Positions 25,101 through 33,348 of a stretch of DNA of 37,220 nt are shown here, in pieces. Both the position numbers and the translations under genes were made by a program. How positions within the stretch are numbered: the stretch's first letter is position 1; every line of letters begins with the position of its first letter. Source of the stretch: Myxococcales bacterium (GTDB taxonomy: Bacteria > Myxococcota_A > Polyangia > Polyangiales > Houyiibacteriaceae). The stretch covers positions 298,695-335,914 of the forward strand of contig JAOTYL010000003.1 of assembly GCA_029861865.1 (NCBI GenBank). Reading direction: 5' to 3'. The notes below the pieces were generated by a model. The model did no database searches, had not been told where the DNA came from, and worked only from the letters and a program-made list of their open reading frames with translations.

Positions 25101-27424
25101 CCGCAAGCGCGCCTGTGCTCTGGGAAAGCGATTATGAGGCTGTGCCTCACGCGCTGGTGCCGCGGCGTGTCGACGCATCCGCGGGCTTTGCCCGGAAGAG
25201 CCATACTTCGGTGCCGGCCACTCGCGCGGTGCTCGACGTCGCGCAAGACGGCGCCGTCGAAGTGTCCGTCACGACCCTAGCCGAGCTCTTTGCGAAAAGC
25301 CCTGGGGAAGTCCGCGGCTGGGCGATCGCGGGAGACGTGCGGATCACCGACCAGGCTTACCAGGTGCCGTGGTGGTTCGACGAAGCGCGCGACAGTCTCG
25401 TCGTCGTCGGGCGGTCCCCGACGAGCGTCTATGATGCAGGGCGAAAGTACGTGCTGCGAAACGCCACGGGCCGCCAGATGCTCGTCGAGTCACGCGAAAC
25501 CCCGGCAACTCCGGTCGGTACGGGCACCACGCGACATGTCGTGGACTCCAACGTTTTTCCGGCGCTCGTCGTCTCCCCCGACCCCGAGTCGGATTACTGG
25601 TTTGCTGCGTCGTTGAGTGCGCGGGCCTCCGGCTTCGGGCAATACGAGACAGACATCAGTCTTCCCGATGCGGCCGTCGAAGCCGCCGTGCTACGAGTGC
25701 ACCTCTACGGCGGTTGGAACCTCAGCGACGAAACCGCACAACGCGTCGTGATCCATGTGAACGGCGTCCCGGTCGACACCGTCGAAGTCACGGCGATCGG
25801 ACCCCACGTCTTCGAGATGGCGATCGATCCGACCGTTTTGTACGCCGGCAACAATCGTCTGTTGCTGGTGGCTGAGTCCGAGGTGCCGGCGGCCGTGTCG
25901 GGCTTGTATGTCGATCGCTTCGAGCTCGAGGTCGACCGGGTGCTTGCAACGGCGCAAGCAGAGCTCGAGTTCACCGCCCTCGAGACCGGCCCGCTGACCG
26001 TCGAGGTCGCCGCTACCTCGGCGCATGTGCTCGACACCACCGGCCACAAGAAAGTCGAGGCCACAGTGGTAACTGACACCGAATTCGGCATCGCGTTGGT
26101 CAGCTTCGAAGCGGAGCAGGATCACAGTTACCTCGTTTTCGAAGAACCAAGGGCGCCGAGCGCGATGCGTGGAGCGGTCGATTTCAACGCGCCACCGAGC
26201 GGAGCCAGCTACGTGGTGATCACGCCCGCCGCGTGGACCGACGCCGCCGAGCGCTTTGCCGCGCTGCACGCAGCCGAAGGCCTATCGACCGCAGTGGTGT
26301 CGATCGAAAGCCTCTACGACGCCTATGGGAATTCCGTCGCGACGCCACATGCCATCCATGACTTCCTGGTCGACGCCGACGCGCAGTGGGCTGACAAGCC
26401 TCGCTTTGTGTTGCTGCTTGGTGACGGCACGCTCGACTATCGAAACCTCATGGGGATCGGCCCCGGCGCCATCGCCCCGCGGATGGTTCAGACCAAAGGG
26501 GGCCTCTACGCATCCGATGCCTTGCTCGGCGACCTCGATGATGATGGCCTCGCCGACGTGGCGGTCGGACGAATTCCCGCTCAGACCCTCGATGAAGCGG
26601 TGGCCGCCTTCGAAGCGGTGCAGACTTATCAAGAGCTCGAGTTTGACGACTTTGGTTTGGCGGCGTTGATGATTTCTGGGATGAATCGAGGCGCGAACTT
26701 CGCTGGCGCGATCGATGATCTGCAGCAGATGTTTCCACCTGCGCTCGAAACGCGATCGATCCGCGTCGATACCGTCGGCGTCGAGCAGGCCCGAGACGAC
26801 CTCGCGATCGACCTGCAGCGCGCGCCGTTCTGGATGCATTACACCGGCCACGGCGGGCTCGATCGCTTCGACGATCAAGGCGTGCTGAAGTCGGAAGACA
26901 TTCCGACGCTGCGACCCCTCTTGCCGCCCATCGTGACCGGCATGACCTGCGCGACTTCTCGCTTCGAGTTGCCGGGCACAGATTCGCTGGCTGAGCACAT
27001 GGTCGACCCGGCCAACGCGTTCGCGATCGCCTCGTGGGGCCCGTCCGGGCTCACGATGTCTCACGACGCAGCCATGCTCGGTGAAGCCTTCGCTACCAAG
27101 CTCTTCAGCGACGACGGTGCAACACCTCGTCTTGGCGATCTGGTCGTTGCGCTGCACCAGGAACCCGCGCCGGCGTATAATCCGGATGCACTGGCCGTTT
27201 ACGTCCTGCTCGGCGACCCGGCCCTTCGTTTGAAGTCACTGCCGGAGGGCAGCGTCGTGGCGCCGCCGGTCGATCCGGGGCTCCCGCCCGATGGTTCTGC
27301 ATTTACCTCGCTCGGATCGGCCGCTGGGTGCGCCGTTCGATTCAGCCGCAATCAACCCTCGCCGCTTTGGCTACTTCTTGCCGTCTCGTGCCTCGTTCAT
27401 CGACGGCGCTCTCGCTCGGCCTGA
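22190..27424 (+). CDS. secreted C25 (gingipain-family) protease with four C-type lectin/DUF4215 units and MYXO-CTERM-like tail
   Basis: 1744-aa surface protein. A signal peptide (ALCAFAVSWHADASAQ) is close to that of the RTX paralog. Residues 25 to about 870 hold four tandem units, each a C-type lectin fold (WSLTRID ... WIGANDG ... VWPDGEQFWQGD ... YVCEG) followed by one or two DUF4215 Cys-rich repeats (CGNGVVATPEECDDGNTADG type). Residues 875-1744 form the same chassis as the RTX paralog: a beta-rich linker (LQWETTSQSGTLGFVVSR), then peptidase C25 from about residue 1340 with His1554 in YTGHGGLD and Cys1587 in GMTCATSRF. The tail is Cys, WLLLAVSCLV, HRRRSR (MYXO-CTERM-like). The lectin units suggest glycan or prey-surface binding that delivers the protease (inference). 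Start ATG 22190 has AAGGA upstream. Confidence 0.9.
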   Translation: MRAGWVASALCAFAVSWHADASAQCSGGGTRGAFGSSEYIFCQIGTDWNAAKVDCETGGTDWSLTRIDHAYENNFARGLGAGNAWMGASDQVTEGQWVWPDGAQFWQGDDGGSAVGGLYNNWDTNNEEPGSGDCGRMDTASTWDARGCSNPYAYICEGPPVCGNGVRGAGEECDDGNTADGDGCSATCTLEGPPVCGDGFIWEGEACDDDNTASGDGCSSTCEVEVGFTCTGQPSQCTAICSGGLTWKRGLTTTEYLYCNLTTNGASAREACDGIGPGWSLTRIDDVDENTYVTGFSGSAKWIGANDGAVEDTWVWPDGEQFWQGDENGSPVGGLYNNWNSGQPNNISNQDCAEMQSSGGWTDISCTSTRRYVCEGPPICGNGVVATPEECDDGNTADGDGCSATCTLEAPPPCGDGRIWLGEECDDGDGLGGDGCSSTCQIEPGYTCTGEPSTCTPVCSGSFDWRSQMGSTTTEYFLCEESITAVEAETICEGLGSGWTLTRIDDATENTYIDGLIGEHLWIGGQDEAVESAWRWRDGDQFWSGDENGSPVGGLYTNWDPGQEPDGGTDENCARQEDGGLWQDRDCTDTNRFVCEGPPICGNGVTTTPEECDDGNTADGDGCSATCTLEGPAPCGDGRIWLGEECDDGDALGGDGCSSTCQVEPGYTCTGEPSTCTPICTGNFEWRSRMGSTTTEYFLCEQSHTASAAETICEGLGPGWSLTRIDDVDENTYVAGFSGSAKWIGANDQGTEGVWVWPDGAQFWQGDENGSPVGGLYNNWNSGQPNNWNGTQDCAEMQSSGGWTDISCTSTRQYVCEGQPICGNGAVAMPELCDDGNTMDGDGCSSSCTVESSYECFLPDDLGTPSVCQISADVVVGRVELLEVRGRPVLQWETTSQSGTLGFVVSRQVRHGWKPLHEGILLALPGAPQGGVYSLQDTGASIRRPVSYRLEEIEIDGARKPIGEWQLVARPASAPVLWESDYEAVPHALVPRRVDASAGFARKSHTSVPATRAVLDVAQDGAVEVSVTTLAELFAKSPGEVRGWAIAGDVRITDQAYQVPWWFDEARDSLVVVGRSPTSVYDAGRKYVLRNATGRQMLVESRETPATPVGTGTTRHVVDSNVFPALVVSPDPESDYWFAASLSARASGFGQYETDISLPDAAVEAAVLRVHLYGGWNLSDETAQRVVIHVNGVPVDTVEVTAIGPHVFEMAIDPTVLYAGNNRLLLVAESEVPAAVSGLYVDRFELEVDRVLATAQAELEFTALETGPLTVEVAATSAHVLDTTGHKKVEATVVTDTEFGIALVSFEAEQDHSYLVFEEPRAPSAMRGAVDFNAPPSGASYVVITPAAWTDAAERFAALHAAEGLSTAVVSIESLYDAYGNSVATPHAIHDFLVDADAQWADKPRFVLLLGDGTLDYRNLMGIGPGAIAPRMVQTKGGLYASDALLGDLDDDGLADVAVGRIPAQTLDEAVAAFEAVQTYQELEFDDFGLAALMISGMNRGANFAGAIDDLQQMFPPALETRSIRVDTVGVEQARDDLAIDLQRAPFWMHYTGHGGLDRFDDQGVLKSEDIPTLRPLLPPIVTGMTCATSRFELPGTDSLAEHMVDPANAFAIASWGPSGLTMSHDAAMLGEAFATKLFSDDGATPRLGDLVVALHQEPAPAYNPDALAVYVLLGDPALRLKSLPEGSVVAPPVDPGLPPDGSAFTSLGSAAGCAVRFSRNQPSPLWLLLAVSCLVHRRRSRSA
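22262..24800 (+). repeat. four tandem ~650-660-bp lectin/DUF4215 coding repeats
   Basis: Units start near 22262, 22907, 23565 and 24225 (periods about 645, 658 and 660). The lectin parts of units 2 and 4 are nearly identical in protein, while the DUF4215 parts of units 2 and 3 are nearly identical at DNA level (GACGGTCGGATTTGGCTCGG occurs in both). Unit 4 has a single DUF4215 repeat; the others have two. The mosaic similarity implies unequal crossing over or conversion within the gene. Confidence 0.85.
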
Positions 27425-27444
27425 TCCTTGCACCGCCGCATTCA

Positions 27445-27473
27445 TTGACACCCTGTGGGGCTGATACTAAGCA
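27445..27473 (+). promoter_or_regulatory. probable sigma70-type promoter of the nuo operon
   Basis: A perfect -35 TTGACA (27445-27450) is followed at 17 bases by TAAGCA (27468-27473), a weak -10. It lies in the 94-bp gap before nuoA, 45 bases upstream of the start codon. The lectin-protease gene ends just before it and no terminator was seen. Confidence 0.45.
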
Positions 27474-27518
27474 TCCAGGGACGCCGCGCTGACGGGCGTT
27501 TTCGGAGCTGATACCCGC

Positions 27519-27878
27519 ATGTTCTCCGCCTATTTACCGATGTTCCTGATGCTTGGCATCGCCGCTATGGTGGCACTTTCGGTTTTCGGTCTCACGACGG
27601 TCCTCGGCCCGAAGAACATGACCCCCGAAAAGGCCATTCCCTACGAGTCCGGCTCGGAGACGACGGGCGCGCGCCACCTCCGGTTAAGCGTCAAGTTTTA
27701 CCTCACGGCGATCCTGTTCGTGGTCTTCGACATCGAAGCGGTATTCCTGTACCCGTGGGCCAGCCTGTTCGAGGAGCTCGGCTGGTTCGGCTTCGTCGAG
27801 ATGACATTGTTCCTCATCGTTCTCGGCGTGACCCTGGTGTACGCCTGGAAAAAGGGTGCGCTCGAATGGGAGACCTGA
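27519..27878 (+). CDS. nuoA: NADH-quinone oxidoreductase subunit A
   Basis: 119-aa membrane subunit of complex I with three hydrophobic segments. Family signatures are the loop KNMTPEKAIPYESGSETTGA and the stretch LRLSVKFYLTAILFVVFDIEAVFLYPWA, in which the Asp and Glu of FDIEAVFLYPWA are the conserved acidic residues near the quinone site. Normal length. First gene of the nuo operon; GGAG lies upstream of ATG 27519. It overlaps nuoB by 13 bases. Confidence 0.97.
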   Translation: MFSAYLPMFLMLGIAAMVALSVFGLTTVLGPKNMTPEKAIPYESGSETTGARHLRLSVKFYLTAILFVVFDIEAVFLYPWASLFEELGWFGFVEMTLFLIVLGVTLVYAWKKGALEWET

Positions 27879-28411
27879 AGGTCATCGGTGGCGGCGGCGA
27901 GGTAGCGGTGACCACCCGCTTCAGCGACCTTTTGCAGTGGGCGCGCAAGTGGTCGCTCTTCCAGTATCCGTTCGTGACGGCGTGTTGCGGCATGGAGTTC
28001 ATGGCGACCGCGGCGCCGCGCTACGACATCGCACGCTTCGGCGCAGAGGCGCCCCGGTTTAGCCCGCGGCAGTCCGACGTGCTCTGGGTGGTCGGGACGA
28101 TCAGCCAGCGTCAGGGTCCGGTCGTCAAGCGGATCTGGAGCCAGATGGCCGACCCCAAGTGGGTCATCGCCTTTGGCACGTGCGCGGCATGTGGCGGCTT
28201 CTACGACAACTACACCACCATCCCCGGTGTCGATAAGGTGATCCCGGTCGACGTCTACATCCCGGGCTGCCCGCCGCGTCCGGAGGCCGTGCTCGACGCG
28301 CTCATGCTGCTCCAAGAGAAGATTCAAAAGAACGACCGCGAGCCGGTCATCGTTCCGCCGAGGCTGGTGCCAGAGCAGGCGCCGGGACGAACGGGAGAAG
28401 GTGGCTCATGA
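27866..28411 (+). CDS. nuoB: NADH-quinone oxidoreductase subunit B
   Basis: 181-aa peripheral subunit carrying cluster N2, the last electron donor to quinone. Ligand cysteines appear as the tandem pair in FVTACCGMEFM, then GTCAACGGFYDNY and YIPGCPPRPEA. The start is ATG 27866 (MGDLKVIGGGG); the open frame further upstream (to 27755) only shadows nuoA. The C-terminal tail is about 20 residues longer than the minimal family core. Its stop overlaps the nuoC start (ATGA). Confidence 0.97.
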   Translation: MGDLKVIGGGGEVAVTTRFSDLLQWARKWSLFQYPFVTACCGMEFMATAAPRYDIARFGAEAPRFSPRQSDVLWVVGTISQRQGPVVKRIWSQMADPKWVIAFGTCAACGGFYDNYTTIPGVDKVIPVDVYIPGCPPRPEAVLDALMLLQEKIQKNDREPVIVPPRLVPEQAPGRTGEGGS

Positions 28412-29139
28412 GCCAAGCGGTCGTCGACCGGCTCCGCACGCACTTTGGCGAACGGCTGCTCGAGACGAGCGATGCGTTCGGTGACCACGAAGTCGTCGTG
28501 GCCGATAAAGACTGGGTCGAGGTCGCGCAATTCCTTAAAGAGGACCGTGAGATCCAGATGGATCACTTCATCGACCTCACGGCGGTCGATCATCCCGAGC
28601 GGTCCTCGGCTCGCTTCGATGTGTTGCTGCTCCTGCGTTCGTCGGTGAGTGGCGCTCGCATCCGGGTTCACACGCGGGTCGACGAGGGCAAGGAGCTCGG
28701 CACGGTCAGCGGCGTGTGGCCCGGGGCCAACTGGGCGGAACGCGAGGTTTGGGACATGTTTGGGATCGGCTTCAGCGGCCACCCCGACCTTCGGCGCATC
28801 CTTCTCTACGAAGAGTTCATCGGGTACCCATTGCGCAAGGACTATCCGATCGATCGGGCGCAACCCCTAGTGCCGTACCGCGAGGTCGAAGAGATCGACA
28901 AGCTTCCTCCGTTCGGCATCGAAGAGGGTCAGCCGTTTGCCCGCATCGACTGGGAAGCCCGGCTTGCCGGAGGGGACAACCAGGTGTCGCCGGCCATCGG
29001 GTTGCAGCAGGGTCAGCGGCGAGCCTTGAGCGACTCCGAGGCAGCGCTTCAGATTCAGAAACGGCTCGCCGCCAAGGCGAAGGCTGCAGCAGCCGAGGCA
29101 ACCTCGACCGAGGCAACGAAAGAAGGCCAAGGAGACTGA
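28408..29139 (+). CDS. nuoC: NADH-quinone oxidoreductase subunit C
   Basis: 243-aa peripheral-arm subunit (30-kDa type, not fused to NuoD). Recognisable parts are DHFIDLTAVDHPERSSARFDV, WPGANWAEREVWDMFGIGFSGH and the signature RRILLYEEFIGYPLRKDYPI. After that, some 80 residues form a C-terminal tail ending in an Ala/Lys/Glu-rich helix (AAKAKAAAAEATSTEATKEG), longer than in the E. coli-type protein and probably flexible. It starts at ATG 28408 inside the end of nuoB and abuts nuoD with no gap. Confidence 0.96.
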   Translation: MSQAVVDRLRTHFGERLLETSDAFGDHEVVVADKDWVEVAQFLKEDREIQMDHFIDLTAVDHPERSSARFDVLLLLRSSVSGARIRVHTRVDEGKELGTVSGVWPGANWAEREVWDMFGIGFSGHPDLRRILLYEEFIGYPLRKDYPIDRAQPLVPYREVEEIDKLPPFGIEEGQPFARIDWEARLAGGDNQVSPAIGLQQGQRRALSDSEAALQIQKRLAAKAKAAAAEATSTEATKEGQGD

Positions 29140-30357
29140 ATGGAACCGGCCGACGAGCTACTCCAAGAAGAATCGGCGCTCGAGCTCCAGGCTGAACCCA
29201 TGCGTCTGAACATGGGCCCGTCGCATCCCGCGATGCACGGCACCGTTCGCATGGTCCTCGACCTCGACGGCGAAACGATTGTCAACCTCGATATTCAGCC
29301 TGGCTATCTGCACCGCGGGTTCGAAAAGTCGTGCGAGCGGGGCACGTGGGCGCAGGTCTTCCCGTACGCCGACCGACTCAACTACGTGTCCCCGATGCTC
29401 AATAACGTCGGCTGGTCATTGGCGGTCGAAAAGCTCCTCGACATCGAGGTTCCCGAGCGCTGTCAATACTACCGCGTGATTCTGGGCGAGCTCTCCCGCA
29501 TCGCTGATCACTTCACGTGCAATGGCGCTTCGGCGATGGAGCTCGGTGCATTCACGCCGTTCCTCTGGCTTCTCAAAGTGCGCGATTGGATCTGGGACAT
29601 CCTCGAAAAAGAGACCGGCGCGCGGATGACGCACAGCTTCGGGCGCATCGGCGGCATGGCCGCGCCCCCCACCGCAGATTTCAAGGATGACCTTCGCGCG
29701 CTGATCCCCGAGGTGCACAAAGTAGTGAAAGAGGCGGAGATCATGCTCATCCGCAACCGCATCTTCCTCGACCGCATGCAGGGTGTCGGCATCCTGACCA
29801 GAGAAAACGCGCTGGGCTATGGGTGCACCGGCCCGGTCGCTCGTGCGTCGGGCTTGCCTTACGACGTGCGCAAAGACTACCCCTATATGGTCTACGACCG
29901 TTTCGATTTCGACGTCCCGATCGGCGAAGACGGCGACAACTGGGATCGCTTCATGGTGCGCCTCGAAGAAATCCGGCAATCGGTTCGAATCATCGAGCAA
30001 GCGATCGACCAGATGCCCGACGACGGCCCCGTCAACGTGGACGACCCGCGCATCGTGCTTCCCGAAAAGACCGACGTCTATACGACCATCGAAGCCACCA
30101 TCGCCCACTTCAAGCTCGTCATGGAAGGCCTTCAAACGCCCAAGGGCGAGGTCTACAGCTTCACCGAGGGAGGCAACGGCGAGCTCGGCTTCTACATCGT
30201 TTCCGACGGGAGCGGGACACCCTACAGGGTTCGTGTTCGGCCCCCGTGTTGGTTCAACCTTGCCGCGTGTCGCGAGATGCTCATCGGCGAGATGATCGCG
30301 GACATCATCCCAACCTTTGGCTCGATCAATATGATCGGCGGCGAGTGTGACCGATAA
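29140..30357 (+). CDS. nuoD: NADH-quinone oxidoreductase subunit D
   Basis: 405-aa 49-kDa-type subunit, related to NiFe-hydrogenase large subunits, which forms the quinone pocket with NuoB. Signatures include MRLNMGPSHPAMHGTVRMVL with the quinone-site His, GYLHRGFEKSCE, the conserved Tyr in the segment DRLNYVSPM, FGRIGGMAAPP and the C-terminal GSINMIGGECDR. Standard length. Start ATG 29140 follows the nuoC stop directly; the stop shares one base with nuoG. In most operons nuoE and nuoF would follow here, but they do not. Confidence 0.97.
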   Translation: MEPADELLQEESALELQAEPMRLNMGPSHPAMHGTVRMVLDLDGETIVNLDIQPGYLHRGFEKSCERGTWAQVFPYADRLNYVSPMLNNVGWSLAVEKLLDIEVPERCQYYRVILGELSRIADHFTCNGASAMELGAFTPFLWLLKVRDWIWDILEKETGARMTHSFGRIGGMAAPPTADFKDDLRALIPEVHKVVKEAEIMLIRNRIFLDRMQGVGILTRENALGYGCTGPVARASGLPYDVRKDYPYMVYDRFDFDVPIGEDGDNWDRFMVRLEEIRQSVRIIEQAIDQMPDDGPVNVDDPRIVLPEKTDVYTTIEATIAHFKLVMEGLQTPKGEVYSFTEGGNGELGFYIVSDGSGTPYRVRVRPPCWFNLAACREMLIGEMIADIIPTFGSINMIGGECDR

Positions 30358-31931
30358 TGCCGACCTTCAAGCTAGACGGACGTGAGATTTCCTTCGAGCC
30401 CGGCGAGACCGTCATCCAAGCGGCGTGGCGGGTCGGGATCGAGATTCCGCATTACTGCTGGCACCCGGGATTGTCCGTGGCGGCCAACTGCCGGATGTGC
30501 CTGGTGCACATCACCAGCGGGCGTCAGATGGCGATGCCGCAGCTCGAGTGGGACGACGAGACCGGTGAATACGTCCCGACGACCAAGCCGAAGCTCCAGC
30601 CTGCGTGCCAACTGGCCGCTGAGGAAAACATGGAGGTGTCGTCGACCAGCGATGTGGTGAAAGAGGCGCAGGCCTCAGTGCAAGAGTTCTTGCTCCTGAA
30701 TCATCCGGTCGACTGCCCTATCTGCGACCAGGCCGGCGAGTGCAAGCTCCAGGACTACTACTACTCGCACCAGGCGACGCTCAAGCGCAAGCTCACCGAG
30801 CCGGTGCACAAGCCCAAAGGCGTTCGATTCGGGCCAACGATCGTGTACGACGCCGAGCGCTGCATCATGTGCACCCGCTGCATTCGCGTCTGCGACGAGG
30901 TCGCCAAAGACCACGTCCTCGACATGCGAGAGCGCGGCAACGAGAACGAAATCATCCTCGCCCCCGGCCGGGAACTCGATCACCGATACACCTTGATGAC
31001 CGAGCACGTGTGTCCCGTTGGTGCCCTGACGAGCTCGGACTTCAGGTTCAAGGCCAGGGTGTGGTTTTTGAAGTCCGCGCCGAGCGTGTGCACCGGCTGC
31101 GCGACGGGTTGCAACAGCCACGCCGACTACGACCCCCGGTATGGAAAGGTCTATCGGCTGCGGCCCCGCGACAATCCCGACGTCAACAAGTTCTGGATGT
31201 GCGACGACGGCATGATGACCTATACCCGCCACGACACCGATCGCTTGCTGATGCCGACCGCTGGCCGTGGCGACGAGCGCGAGCCAGTGCTCGACGATGA
31301 GGCGTTCTGGTTGGCGGCCGAGCAGCTCCGCAAGGTCGAAGGGTCGAAGCTTGCGGTCGTCTTGAGCGCTCAGAGCACTACTGAGGACAACCTCGCGTTG
31401 GTGACGCTCGCGCAGGCGCTCGGGACAGGGCACCTCTACCTCGCAGCGCTCGGCGGCTGGGAAGGCGACGACATCCTTCGAAGCGACGACAACAACCCAA
31501 ACCGTGCGGGCGCGATCCAAGCAGCGGGGGGCGGTCCGCTCAAAACGGTGGCCGACTTGCTCGACGAAGTACAGGCGGGCGTGATCCAGGGAGTGCTCGC
31601 GCTTGGGTGGGCAACGGCCGAACGGCTCGAAGAGCTGGCGCCTTTGGTTGCCTTGGACTCCGTGGTGTCGCTGACGAGTCATGTCGGAGCGCTTCCTGCA
31701 GTCGCGTCCGTCGCCATCCCCGTGGCGGACATCTACGAGATCGAAGGCAGCTTCGTGAACGACAAGGGAATGGCGCAGGCGTTCAAGCCCGTGCTCCCGG
31801 CGCCGGTCGGAGTCGAGCCCGGTTGGAAAGCGATTGCGGCGCTCGCGAGCCAGCTCGGTCACGACCTCGGCTTCCAGGACCTTCAGGCGCTCCGGCAAGG
31901 CCTCACGACCGACGTGGAGGCGGCGCAATGA
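30357..31931 (+). CDS. nuoG: NADH-quinone oxidoreductase subunit G, short form
   Basis: 524-aa 75-kDa-type subunit that carries the iron-sulfur wire. All expected N-terminal ligands are present: the 2Fe-2S site (HYCWHPG, ANCRMCLV, PACQ), the His/Cys cluster HPVDCPICDQAGEC, and the 4Fe-4S site CIMCTRCIRVC with HVCPVGAL. A further CTGCATGC with a Cys 30 positions later (KFWMC) fits the optional N7 cluster. The molybdopterin-oxidoreductase-like C-terminal domain is cut to about 230 residues (E. coli NuoG is about 900 aa). Nothing suggests a frameshift: the stop overlaps the nuoH start in ATGA fashion. NuoE/F partners must be encoded elsewhere. Confidence 0.92.
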   Translation: MPTFKLDGREISFEPGETVIQAAWRVGIEIPHYCWHPGLSVAANCRMCLVHITSGRQMAMPQLEWDDETGEYVPTTKPKLQPACQLAAEENMEVSSTSDVVKEAQASVQEFLLLNHPVDCPICDQAGECKLQDYYYSHQATLKRKLTEPVHKPKGVRFGPTIVYDAERCIMCTRCIRVCDEVAKDHVLDMRERGNENEIILAPGRELDHRYTLMTEHVCPVGALTSSDFRFKARVWFLKSAPSVCTGCATGCNSHADYDPRYGKVYRLRPRDNPDVNKFWMCDDGMMTYTRHDTDRLLMPTAGRGDEREPVLDDEAFWLAAEQLRKVEGSKLAVVLSAQSTTEDNLALVTLAQALGTGHLYLAALGGWEGDDILRSDDNNPNRAGAIQAAGGGPLKTVADLLDEVQAGVIQGVLALGWATAERLEELAPLVALDSVVSLTSHVGALPAVASVAIPVADIYEIEGSFVNDKGMAQAFKPVLPAPVGVEPGWKAIAALASQLGHDLGFQDLQALRQGLTTDVEAAQ

Positions 31932-33340
31932 CGACCGAGGTGCTGCTGCTCTCGTCGATCCTCAAGATCGTCTTCGTCTTGGTGGTCACTGTCGGCGCGT
32001 TCGCGCCCGTGTTGATCTGGGCTGAGCGACGGCAGAGCGCGATGATTCAAGACCGCCTGGGTCCGAGCCGAGCGGCGATCGTGCTTCCGCCGTCGGCGGT
32101 GGCATTCATCGACAAGGCGCGGCTTCCGATGTGGCGGGGGTTTGCGTTGACCGGCATCGTGGCGATCGTCGCGTTGGTGGCGGTCACCTGGGTCGCCGTT
32201 CGCGGAACGAACCCGTTGCCCATACCAACGGCGACGCTCACCAAGGCATTGATCGGCTTCGGAGCCGCGTCGGTGCTCCTTCGCATCGGGTACGGCGTGC
32301 ACGGCATGATCGTCCGCAACCAGGGGAAGGTCATGGTCCTTGGGCTCCTTCACCCACTCGCCGACGCGCTCAAGTTCATCTTCAAAGAAGACTTCGTTCC
32401 GCCGAAATCCGACAAGTTTCTTTTCGCCGCCGGCCCGATCATTGCGCTGATCCCCGCAATCGCGGCTTTTGCGGTCATTCCCTTCGCCAGCACCCTGCAT
32501 CTCGATCATTGGAACCAGGTCCTTCCGCGCACCGGGGAGGTGGCCGGCACCATCATCCCGATGCAAGTGGCGAGCCTCGACGTCGGTATTCTGTTCATCT
32601 TCGCCGTCGCCAGCACCGGGATCATCGGGGCGGCGATCTCAGGCTATGCCTCCGACAACAAGTTCTCGCTCCTCGGGGGCATCCGCGCCGCCAGCCAAAT
32701 GGTGAGCTACGAGGTCGTCCTCGGGTTGACGTTGGTCCCGGCGTTCATGGTGTATCGCTCGCTTCGCCTCGAAGATATGGCGATGTGGCAGCACGAGCAC
32801 AGCTGGGGGATCTTTAACCCGTTGTTGGCGCTCGGTTTCATCATGTTCTTCACCGCCGCCATCGCCGAAACCAAGCGCGTTCCGTTCGACCTTCCTGAAG
32901 GGGAGAGCGAGCTCGTTGGAGGCTATCTGACCGAGTACTCGGGGATGAAGTTCGGCATGTTCTTCATGGGCGAATTCGTCGAGGTCGTTGCGCTTGGGGC
33001 CATTGCGGCGATCTTGTTCTTCGGTGCCTGGGATGTGCCGTTTCTCTATCGCGATGGGTTTGATTTCAGGCTCCCCTTCATGGCTTCGGGCATCGTCGTG
33101 CCCCTCGCCCATTGGATTGTGATCGCGATCCAGGTCCTCTTCTTCCTTCTCAAGATCGTCGTCTTCATCTGGTTCCAGCTCATGATTCGCTGGTCGCTGC
33201 CGCGCTTTCGGTACGACCAATTGATGAAGCTCTGCTGGAAGGGGCTCTTGCCGCTTTCCCTGCTCAACATCTTGCTCATGGGAGTTTTCATTCTTTCGGG
33301 TGTGCTCGACAAATATGTCGGTCTGCTCGATAGGCTCTGA
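31928..33340 (+). CDS. nuoH: NADH-quinone oxidoreductase subunit H with an extra internal membrane segment
   Basis: 470-aa membrane subunit linking the quinone site to the proton pumps; typical NuoH is about 320-350 aa. The N-terminal motif WAERRQSAMIQDRLGPSRA is present, but the normally adjacent GLLHPLADALKFIFKED begins only some 85 residues later. The stretch between (about 32130-32330) contains two further hydrophobic helices (ALTGIVAIVALVAVTWVAV and LTKALIGFGAASVLLRIGYG). The rest is regular: AETKRVPFDLPEGESELVGG and GYLTEYSGMKFGMFFMGEF carry the conserved acidic residues. The start is ATG 31928; the open frame upstream to 31607 shadows nuoG. Confidence 0.94.
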   Translation: MTTEVLLLSSILKIVFVLVVTVGAFAPVLIWAERRQSAMIQDRLGPSRAAIVLPPSAVAFIDKARLPMWRGFALTGIVAIVALVAVTWVAVRGTNPLPIPTATLTKALIGFGAASVLLRIGYGVHGMIVRNQGKVMVLGLLHPLADALKFIFKEDFVPPKSDKFLFAAGPIIALIPAIAAFAVIPFASTLHLDHWNQVLPRTGEVAGTIIPMQVASLDVGILFIFAVASTGIIGAAISGYASDNKFSLLGGIRAASQMVSYEVVLGLTLVPAFMVYRSLRLEDMAMWQHEHSWGIFNPLLALGFIMFFTAAIAETKRVPFDLPEGESELVGGYLTEYSGMKFGMFFMGEFVEVVALGAIAAILFFGAWDVPFLYRDGFDFRLPFMASGIVVPLAHWIVIAIQVLFFLLKIVVFIWFQLMIRWSLPRFRYDQLMKLCWKGLLPLSLLNILLMGVFILSGVLDKYVGLLDRL

Positions 33341-33348
33341 GGTCACGC

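Noticed and set aside
30675-31928. 417-codon minus-strand ORF opposite nuoG
   Set aside because: Antisense shadow of nuoG, whose Fe-S ligands are all in place.
31200-31931. Possible frameshift explaining the short NuoG
   Set aside because: The C-terminal 230 residues still resemble the family fold and the stop overlaps the nuoH start in the usual ATGA fashion, so a genuinely short protein is more likely.
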